DNA of 20,829 nt, from NCBI RefSeq assembly GCF_035938995.1, contig NZ_DASZGI010000242.1, forward strand, positions 1 through 20,829. Reading direction: 5' to 3'. The notes below the pieces were generated by a model that was given only the letters and a program-made list of their open reading frames with translations, did not search any database and was not told where the DNA came from. Positions 15,703 through 20,829 of this stretch are shown here, piece by piece (position 1 is the first letter of the stretch; every line of letters starts with the position of its first letter). Both the position numbers and the translations under genes were made by a program. The DNA is from DASZGI01 sp035938995. GTDB lineage: Bacteria > Actinomycetota > Actinomycetes > Streptomycetales > Catenulisporaceae.

Positions 15703-16353
15703 TCAGTTCCCGAGGCCGGGGTCGGCGGCGCGGATCAGATGCCGCAGTCCGCCGTAGAAGACCTCGTGGTCGACGACGCCCTTGAGGATCGCCTCGACGT
15801 TCTCGGTTGCGGCGGGGAAACGCTCGGGTGGCAGCGCGGCGAGCGCCGCACGGGTGCGGCTGACCACGGCCTCGGGGGTCGCGTGGTCGGTGAAGCAAGC
15901 GCAGCCGAGGGTGAACAGATACATCCGGCGGTAGGCGCGCACCATCTGATCGGGCGTCATGCCGGCCGCGAGGTTCGCCGCCAGCTGCGGCTCGATCAGC
16001 TTCTGCATCACCCGCGGTCCGAGCCAGGGACCGCCGCGGCGCATCGCGACGATGCCGGGGTGCGCCACGATGATCTCGTAGAGCGCGGTGAACCGGGCCT
16101 CGGTGGCGTCGGCCCAGCTGGCCTGCGGGTCGAGCTGGGGGATGCTGTCGGCCAGGTAGTCGAGCACGCAGCCGTCCAGCGGCACCTTGAGGTCGGCCAG
16201 CCGCCGGTAGACGGTCATGTGTGCCACGCCGAGCTCTTTGCCCAGGCGGCGGAAGTTGAGCGCGTCCGACCCTTCGGAGTCGATGATGCGCAGGGCGGCA
16301 CGGGCGATCACGTCGAGTGACAAAGAATCTTCGCCAAGTGATGGACGAGCCAT
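15703..16353 (-). CDS. TetR-family regulator with adjacent operator
   Basis: This 216-aa regulator has its HTH at about residues 32-52 (NFRRLGKELGVAHMTVYRRL) and a C-terminal ligand domain with Cys-containing FTLGCACF near 150. The ATG at 16353 directly abuts a 25-bp near-perfect palindrome and has no ribosome site, so the message may be leaderless. A repressor on that palindrome would sit over its own start. It diverges from the PLP-enzyme gene across 151 nt and precedes the alpha/beta hydrolase gene on the same strand. Autoregulation is likely; control of the PLP-enzyme gene is plausible. The ligand is unknown. Confidence 0.87.
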   Translation of the reverse strand: MARPSLGEDSLSLDVIARAALRIIDSEGSDALNFRRLGKELGVAHMTVYRRLADLKVPLDGCVLDYLADSIPQLDPQASWADATEARFTALYEIIVAHPGIVAMRRGGPWLGPRVMQKLIEPQLAANLAAGMTPDQMVRAYRRMYLFTLGCACFTDHATPEAVVSRTRAALAALPPERFPAATENVEAILKGVVDHEVFYGGLRHLIRAADPGLGN

Positions 16354-16355
16354 GC

Positions 16356-16380
16356 GATACAGCGTAACTTACGATGTATC
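16356..16380. promoter_or_regulatory. 25-bp palindromic operator at the TetR start
   Basis: GATACAGCGTAA (16356-16367) and TTACGATGTATC (16369-16380) are 12-bp inverted arms with a single mismatch around one central C. The site starts 2 nt after the TetR ATG and lies in the divergent interval. This is the expected size and symmetry for a TetR dimer pair. Confidence 0.75.
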
Positions 16381-16504
16381 AGCTCGGAAGGGGGTGCGGG
16401 ATCGCCGCCACGGCGCACCGCACGCGGGGCGAAGCGACCCCCGCCGACTGGTCTGACGCCGCACGCGCGGCGCCGCACGCCCGTCCGCCCATGAATGGTC
16501 TGTG

Positions 16505-17467
16505 ATGCCCGCGAACTGGCCGCATGCTGTGCCCCCGCTCGGACCGGCCGACGTCAAGGCCGCGGTCGAACGGGTCGCGCCACATGTGCGGCCGGTGGCG
16601 CTGCTGGCCGCAGACACCGGGCCGTTCGACCGCGCCGGGCTGTATCTGGCCGCGGAGTCCGCCCAGATCACCGGCAGCTTCAAGGTGCGCGAGGCGGTCA
16701 ACTTCGCCGTCTACTACCTCGAGCAGCGCTCGATGCCGGAGGCCGGAGTTGTCATCGCCGACCCGCGCGGCGGCAACGCGGCGTACGCCTGCGCCTGGGC
16801 GGCCCGCGAGACCGAGACGGCGGCCACTGTGTTCGCCGGACCGGGTGTCGCGCGCGGCGCAGTCGACGGGCTGTGCGCGCTCGGGGCGCAGGTGCAGGTG
16901 ATCGAGGGCGACGATGCCGCGGTCGCCGAGGCCGCGCGCCGGTTCGCCGACCGGGAGGGGGCATTGCTCTCGCACCCGTATGACAACCCACTGGTAGTGG
17001 CCGGTGCAGGCACGCTCGCCGCGGAGATCAACGCGGCGGTGGGCAGCGAGATCGACACCGTGGTCGTCCCGGTGGTCGGCGCGGCCCTGTTCGCCGGGAC
17101 CTGTGCGGCGCTCGAGCACACCGGCATCAGGATCGTGCCGGTCGAGCTGCACGGACGCCGTCGTCTCGCCCACGCCCTGGAGACCGCGGTCTGCCCCACC
17201 GACGGCGGGGTCGAGAGCTGCGGCGTGACCCCGATGGCGGTGGATCTGGCCCGGGGGATGGACTGCGTGCCGGTAGCGGTGACCGCCGAGGAGGTGGACC
17301 GGACACGCGCCGTGCTGTGGCAGCAGCGGCGCCTGGCCGTCGAGTGGCCGGCGGCGATGGCCCTGGCGGCGGTACAGGCCGGGGTGTACGTGCCCGACAT
17401 GTACGAACGCGTGGTCGTGGTGCTCACCGGCGGGAACATCGACCCGAGTGATCTGATCGAGATCTGA
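16505..17467 (+). CDS. PLP-dependent threonine/serine dehydratase-like protein
   Basis: This 320-aa fold-type II PLP protein aligns by eye with threonine ammonia-lyases. The Schiff-base lysine is Lys60 in GSFKVREA. PRGGNAAYACAWAA (87-100) replaces the usual SxGNHxQG but keeps Asn91. SHPYDNPLVVAGAGTLAAEI (156-175) and AVEWPAAMAL are well kept, and TGGN near the C-terminus replaces SGGN. The phosphate-binding GGGGL loop reads VGAAL (191-195). So it may bind PLP differently or act on another substrate. There is no C-terminal ACT domain, as in catabolic forms. ATG 16505 or GTG 16502 could start it; no ribosome site is clear. It is divergent from a TetR gene and its stop is 1 nt from that of the MarR gene. 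Confidence 0.75.
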   Translation: MPANWPHAVPPLGPADVKAAVERVAPHVRPVALLAADTGPFDRAGLYLAAESAQITGSFKVREAVNFAVYYLEQRSMPEAGVVIADPRGGNAAYACAWAARETETAATVFAGPGVARGAVDGLCALGAQVQVIEGDDAAVAEAARRFADREGALLSHPYDNPLVVAGAGTLAAEINAAVGSEIDTVVVPVVGAALFAGTCAALEHTGIRIVPVELHGRRRLAHALETAVCPTDGGVESCGVTPMAVDLARGMDCVPVAVTAEEVDRTRAVLWQQRRLAVEWPAAMALAAVQAGVYVPDMYERVVVVLTGGNIDPSDLIEI

Positions 17468-17468
17468 C

Positions 17469-17978
17469 CTACTCGCCGGCGCTTTCAGGCCACCGCGGCG
17501 CGCCTCCGCGTCGGGCGAGCATCGCCTCGCAGATCGCCTGCAACTGCTCGACCTGCTGCGGGGTGAGCGGGTCGAACAGGGTACGGCGGACGGCCTCGAC
17601 GTGGCCGGGCGCGGCGCTGCGCAACGCCTCGAAGCCGTCGTCGGTCAGCACCGCGTAGACCACCCGCCGGTCCCCCGCGCACTTCTCCCGGCGCAGCCAC
17701 CCGGCCGCGACCAGCCGGTTGACCGCGTGGGTGAGCCGGCTCTGGGAGGCGTGGTTGATCTGCGCCAGGTCGCTCATGCGCATCCGGCGCCCGGGCGAGC
17801 CGGACAGAGCGGCCAGGACCATGTAGTAGGTGTGCGGCATGCCCGCGTCGCGCTGGAGCTGGCGGTCCAGCTCCTCGTCGAGCAGGTTGATCGCGGCGAG
17901 CAGGGCCAGCCAGGTGCGCTGCTCGTCCGCGCTCAGCCATCGCGGCGCCGCGTCGGCCGTGCTGGAAGCGCTGCTCAT
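17469..17978 (-). CDS. MarR-family regulator
   Basis: This 169-aa protein has a MarR winged helix. The recognition region is about residues 68-92 (MSDLAQINHASQSRLTHAVN), the wing has the typical DRRVVYAVLT (103-112), and dimerisation helices lie at both ends. Cys100 sits next to the wing in REKCAGDRR, a position that could sense thiol stress, but this is a guess. ATG 17978 has GAGG 8 nt upstream. It is divergent from the VOC gene, with a dyad in between, as in MarR/catechol-dioxygenase-type pairs that respond to quinones or phenolics. It converges on the PLP-enzyme gene. Confidence 0.88.
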   Translation of the reverse strand: MSSASSTADAAPRWLSADEQRTWLALLAAINLLDEELDRQLQRDAGMPHTYYMVLAALSGSPGRRMRMSDLAQINHASQSRLTHAVNRLVAAGWLRREKCAGDRRVVYAVLTDDGFEALRSAAPGHVEAVRRTLFDPLTPQQVEQLQAICEAMLARRGGAPRWPESAGE

Positions 17979-18000
17979 CGGTCATCCTCGCGCATTGCGT

Positions 18001-18019
18001 GACATTGACTCTTATTGTC
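18001..18019. promoter_or_regulatory. imperfect dyad, possible MarR operator
   Basis: The 19 bp from GACAT to ATTGTC pair at six of nine positions around 18010. TTGACT, a possible -35, lies inside at 18005-18010. The site is 23 nt upstream of the MarR start in the divergent interval. The symmetry is modest. Confidence 0.3.
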
Positions 18020-18161
18020 TTACGGTGAGATGTGTGCTCCTTGAAGTTAGCCGCGCAGACGGGGGAAAGGCGTCCCGCCGTACGATGTTTCACCGCCGCG
18101 GCCAGCGTCGACGAGCACAAGACGCCGCTGAATATTCGTCGGGTCTGACAAGGAGGATGCC

Positions 18162-18674
18162 ATGCCCGTGCAGCGTCTGAACCACGCTGTGCTGTATGTC
18201 CGGGACGTGGAGCGCAGCGTCGCGTTCTATCGGGACGCGCTCGACTTCAGGACACTGGTCCAGTACCCGGGCGCGGCGTTCCTCCAGGCGGCCGGCTCCA
18301 CCAACGACCACGACCTGGGCCTGTTCGCGATCGGCGGGGACGCGAAGCCGTCCGGGGCGGGCCGCACCACGGTCGGCCTCTACCACCTGGCGTGGGAGGT
18401 CGACACGCTGGGCGAGCTCAAGCGGATCGCCGAGCGGCTGACCGAGCTCGGCTCACTGGTGGGCTCCTCGGACCACGGCACCACCAAGGCCTTGTACGCC
18501 CACGACCCCGACGGCCTGGAGTTCGAGGTGTCGTGGCTGCTCCCAGCGGATTTGATCACTCCCGAGGACCGGGCCGTGCGCGGGGCGCTGCCGCTCGACC
18601 TCGACCGGGAGATCGAACGCTTCGGCGCCGAGACTCGCGGCGGCGTGGGCGTCTCAATCCCCGTCTCTAGCTGA
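18162..18674 (+). CDS. VOC-family (glyoxalase/extradiol dioxygenase fold) protein, CatE-like
   Basis: This 170-aa VOC protein has metal-ligand candidates His8 (LNHAVLYV), His75 (LYHLAWEV) and Glu122 (DPDGLEFEV), the standard His-His-Glu set. The segment from YHLAWEV through HDPDGLEFEVSW resembles the extradiol-dioxygenase branch such as Bacillus CatE. It could cleave a catechol, isomerise, or bind a toxic compound; sequence alone does not decide. An optimal AAGGAGG lies before the ATG. It is divergent from the MarR gene, which probably controls it. The last 35 residues form a charged tail beyond the fold. Confidence 0.85.
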   Translation: MPVQRLNHAVLYVRDVERSVAFYRDALDFRTLVQYPGAAFLQAAGSTNDHDLGLFAIGGDAKPSGAGRTTVGLYHLAWEVDTLGELKRIAERLTELGSLVGSSDHGTTKALYAHDPDGLEFEVSWLLPADLITPEDRAVRGALPLDLDREIERFGAETRGGVGVSIPVSS

Positions 18675-18860
18675 GGCCCGCCGCCCGCCCCCGGCTCCCG
18701 ACTTCTGTCCCGCCCCACACTCCTAGCCCTCGCACCGTGTCCCGCCGCGCAGGACGGCAGCTCTCCCCACAACCGGACGGACCGTCAAAACGGGATGCCC
18801 ACGAACCCGCATTCGCAGCGCGGGCCCGTGGACACCCCAGGTCGTGTCAACTTAACGTGC

Positions 18861-19436
18861 TCAAACGGCCGGTTCCAGCGCGTTACGCAGGGCGCTGATG
18901 AGCCACTCCATCGCCTCGAACCGCGGGGCACCCTGCGCCGCGATCTGCGGACGGTCGCCGACGAGGCCGACCAAGTGCCAGAAGCGATTGACCCGCCGAT
19001 CGGTCATGGTGTCCAGGCTCTGCAGAATCTTCGCGCGTATTTCCGGCGTGTCGGGCTTCCCGACCAGGTCGGCCCATTCGGCCATCATCGCGTCGACCCG
19101 GGCCCGCCCCTCCGGGGACGCGGGATCCACGCCCGCCTGATACGAGGCCTCGGACTCGACGGCGAGCACAGAGGAGAACGCGTTCTGGTCGCGTTGCCAG
19201 TCCTCCTCGCCGAGCTGGGCGGTCTTGCGCGCGCCGTGCTCGGCCATCGTGCGCGAGACAGCGATGAAGTCCTCGTCCTGGATCAGCGCGACGAGTTCCA
19301 CCCACGCCTCGACCTGCTGCTCGTTCGGGTCCTCGGGCAGCTCGGGGAAGACGGCGCGCATCATCTGCGCGATGGTCGGCAGCGGCATCCGGTCGGCCCG
19401 GCGATCCGGCAGACGGCGTGTGTCGCGGTCGTTCAT
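18861..19436 (-). CDS. helical protein resembling a MerR effector half, HTH missing
   Basis: This 191-aa protein is helical, acidic, and free of signal or membrane segments. Blocks such as EQQVEAWVELVALIQDEDF (39-57), YQAGVDPASPEGRARVDAMM (99-118) and RVNRFWHLVGLVG (148-160) recall the C-terminal part of some actinobacterial MerR regulators. No HTH precedes it, and only 84 nt separate the open frame from the next gene, leaving no room for one. I start at ATG 19436. GGAGG is only 2 nt before it, so GTG 19445 is an alternative; the frame is open to 19493. The upstream DNA holds a MerR-style promoter. I do not assign a function, and the similarity is from memory. Confidence 0.6.
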   Translation of the reverse strand: MNDRDTRRLPDRRADRMPLPTIAQMMRAVFPELPEDPNEQQVEAWVELVALIQDEDFIAVSRTMAEHGARKTAQLGEEDWQRDQNAFSSVLAVESEASYQAGVDPASPEGRARVDAMMAEWADLVGKPDTPEIRAKILQSLDTMTDRRVNRFWHLVGLVGDRPQIAAQGAPRFEAMEWLISALRNALEPAV

Positions 19437-19454
19437 GTCCTCCACGCTCGTGCT

Positions 19455-19474
19455 TCCAGTTGGTGGAGAGTCAA
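19455..19474 (-). promoter_or_regulatory. MerR-type promoter/operator
   Basis: On the reverse strand TTGACT (19474-19469) is followed by TCCA/TGGA half-sites centred 8 nt further on (19467-19455). This recalls MerR-family promoters, where the dyad sits between -35 and -10 with a long spacer. The expected -10 at 19-bp spacing is poor. The site lies directly before the HTH-less gene. Confidence 0.4.
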
Positions 19475-19504
19475 GCGGATTCCCGTACCACACGCGTGAC
19501 CTGC

Positions 19505-19519
19505 GGTTCCCGGGGAACC
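19505..19519. terminator. short perfect hairpin between two reverse-strand genes
   Basis: GGTTCCC (19505-19511) and GGGAACC (19513-19519) are perfect arms around one G. The site is between the stop of the oxidoreductase gene (19578) and the MerR-like gene on the same strand. It could be a terminator or an operator, although a one-base loop would open in RNA. Confidence 0.4.
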
Positions 19520-19577
19520 TGACGTTCCCTCCGCCTCAGGAGATCTGATTCAGCGACTCTGGCTCAGCGGATCTGAC

Positions 19578-20489
19578 CTACGGGATCAGGACCACTTTCC
19601 CGCGGAAGTGCCGTCCTTCGCTTTCCCGGTGCGCGTCGACGACCCGGTCGAGCGGGAACTCCTTCCAGATGAACACCTTCAGGTCGCCCTTCTCGTACGC
19701 CGACACGAGGTGCGCGAGCCGGTCACCGGAAGTGCGGGAGCTGAGCGACCTGACGCCGAGTCGGCGCGCCCCGGCCTGGTCGGCGATGGTGCCGACGCGG
19801 TCGAGGTTCGGCACCAGCTCGACGGACACGTCGAGCGCGTCGCCCCCGCCGGCGGCATCCAAAGCCACGTCGACCCCGTCCGGCGCGAGCGCGCGCACCC
19901 GGTCAGCCAGCCCGGGGCCGTAGGTGACGGGCTCGACGCCGAGCCCGCGCAGGAAGTCGTGGTTCGCCTCGCTCGCGGTGCCGATGACGCGCAGTCCCTG
20001 GGCTTTGGCGAGCTGAACCGCCATCAGGCCCACTCCCCCGGCGGCGGCGTGCACCAGCAGAGTATCCTCGGGCGCGATCTTCAGATCTTCCAGCACCGTG
20101 GCGGCGGTCTGCCCAGAGGCGCTCAGACACCCGGCCTCGGCCCACGGCATATCCGCTGGCTTTCGCGCGAGCAGCGAAGCTTCGGCGAGCGCGTAGTCCG
20201 CGTAAGCGCCTTTCGCCGGTCCGAGCACTTCGTCGCCGGGGACGAAAGCGGTCACGTCAGCACCGACGGCCGAGACGACACCCGCCGCCTCATGGCCGAG
20301 TCGTGCGGGGAAGGTGGCCGGCGCAAAGGACTTCCACGCTCCGGAGCGCTGCTTGACGTCGGCAGGCTGGACTCCGGCCGCGCGCACCCGGATGACCACC
20401 TGTCCGGCCCCAGGCTCCGGCTCGGGCACGTCAACGACTTCCAGCACCTCGGGTCCGCCGTATTGATTGAAGACCACCGCTCTGCTCAT
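19578..20489 (-). CDS. zinc-free NADP-dependent quinone oxidoreductase (MDR superfamily)
   Basis: This 303-aa protein belongs to the medium-chain dehydrogenase/reductase superfamily. It has the N-terminal GroES-like fold with LGHEAAGVVSAVG (64-76) and a nucleotide-binding AAAGGVGLMAVQLAKAQG (148-165). It lacks the cysteines that bind the catalytic and structural zinc, as in quinone oxidoreductases. These reduce quinones or enones with NADPH and often protect against reactive electrophiles. ATG 20489 begins a classic MSRAVVFNQYGGPEVLE; the ribosome site is a distant GGAGAAGGGA. The frame is open to 20534, but the extra 15 residues do not match the family. It is not obviously coupled to its neighbours. 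Confidence 0.9.
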   Translation of the reverse strand: MSRAVVFNQYGGPEVLEVVDVPEPEPGAGQVVIRVRAAGVQPADVKQRSGAWKSFAPATFPARLGHEAAGVVSAVGADVTAFVPGDEVLGPAKGAYADYALAEASLLARKPADMPWAEAGCLSASGQTAATVLEDLKIAPEDTLLVHAAAGGVGLMAVQLAKAQGLRVIGTASEANHDFLRGLGVEPVTYGPGLADRVRALAPDGVDVALDAAGGGDALDVSVELVPNLDRVGTIADQAGARRLGVRSLSSRTSGDRLAHLVSAYEKGDLKVFIWKEFPLDRVVDAHRESEGRHFRGKVVLIP

Positions 20490-20797
20490 CGCAGCCCGCC
20501 GTCCCTTCTCCGCGCCTGTGCGCCCGATCGCCAACGTGCCCCGTCAAAGGGGAACACCATGGCGAGGCTATCGGGATACCCGGTCCCGCGCCTTCGGGGA
20601 GCAGCTATGCGACGCCACGCAGTACGTCGTAAGACGGCCGGTCATCTTCGGCTCGGTGGGGACACGTGGGAGGGGGCCGTTCCGCTGCGGGCCGTCCCGT
20701 GTGGGCTGTCGGGTGTGTTGGGTGGCCCCGGGGCGGGGGCCGTCCGGTGTGTGGGGTGGTCCCGGGGGGTGTTCGTGGTGTCTGGTGGGTGTGTGGT
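20490..20797. other. G-rich intergenic region with direct repeats
   Basis: No gene is supported in these 308 bp. The right half is strongly G/T-rich on the plus strand. It contains a 22-nt repeat (20712-20733 and 20746-20767, 20 of 22 identical, 34-nt period) and a GGCCCC/GGGGCC stem (20724-20729, 20736-20741) that may terminate the reverse-strand gene entering from the right. Confidence 0.6.
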
Positions 20798-20829
20798 TCA
20801 GTCTTTGATTTCGCAGATGGGGGCGCCGG
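20798..20829 (-). CDS. C-terminal end of a reverse-strand gene (partial)
   Basis: Read on the reverse strand, the last codons give GAPICEIKD followed by TGA at 20800-20798. The tail looks protein-like and ends a few bases before a G-rich region with a stem that could terminate it. The endings of some lipoyl/biotin-like domains look similar, but ten residues are too few to assign a family. Confidence 0.4.
   Translation of the reverse strand, partial: GAPICEIKD

Noticed and set aside
1..20829. Search for tRNA, rRNA, insertion sequences, attachment sites, defence or biosynthetic gene clusters
   Set aside because: No transposase, integrase, cas, restriction or synthase genes and no tRNA-like stretches were recognised.

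Overview
This is a GC-rich window (third codon positions almost all G or C) from the chromosome of a Streptomyces-like actinomycete. Signs of this are GTG and TTG starts, several TetR/MarR regulators, an RsbW-like ATPase, a cell-wall-binding lipoprotein, a GGDEF-EAL protein and a DUF6230/DUF6114 gene pair. The genus cannot be fixed from the sequence alone; Streptomycetaceae or Catenulisporales would fit. No rRNA, tRNA, CRISPR array, insertion sequence, prophage or biosynthetic cluster was seen. It reads as ordinary chromosome made of small regulator-plus-target modules.

Layout. 134-1879: RsbW-like ATPase, convergent cupin gene, and a Cys-rich protein of unknown role. 1951-3972: lipoprotein with a beta-propeller-like N-terminal half and cell-wall-binding (CWB2-like) repeats. 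4091-7460: a glycoside-use module, with a TetR gene divergent from a GH1 beta-glucosidase and an MFS transporter that overlap by 4 nt. A 9-bp-arm palindrome lies between the TetR gene and the GH1 gene, and a strong hairpin closes the operon. 7591-8235: small secreted disulphide protein. 8708-10994: TetR, then a DUF6230 exported protein and a DUF6114 membrane protein. A tandem 15-16 bp repeat array runs into the promoter of the DUF6230 gene.

11124-12185: YdgJ-like Gfo/Idh/MocA oxidoreductase. 12193-14316: PAS-GGDEF-EAL cyclic-di-GMP protein. 14518-15456: alpha/beta hydrolase. 15703-16353: TetR with a 25-bp near-perfect operator beside its start codon, divergent from a threonine-dehydratase-like PLP protein (16505-17467) with an altered phosphate loop. 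17469-18674: MarR gene divergent from a VOC/CatE-like dioxygenase-fold gene. 18861-19436: helical protein resembling the effector half of a MerR regulator but lacking its HTH, behind a MerR-style promoter. 19578-20489: zinc-free quinone oxidoreductase. The window ends in a G-rich direct repeat and the last codons of a reverse-strand gene.

The best candidates for something poorly described are the TetR/repeat/DUF6230-DUF6114 locus, the propeller-CWB2 lipoprotein, the PLP protein with its degenerate glycine loop, and the HTH-less MerR-like protein. None clearly amounts to a new defence or mobile system.
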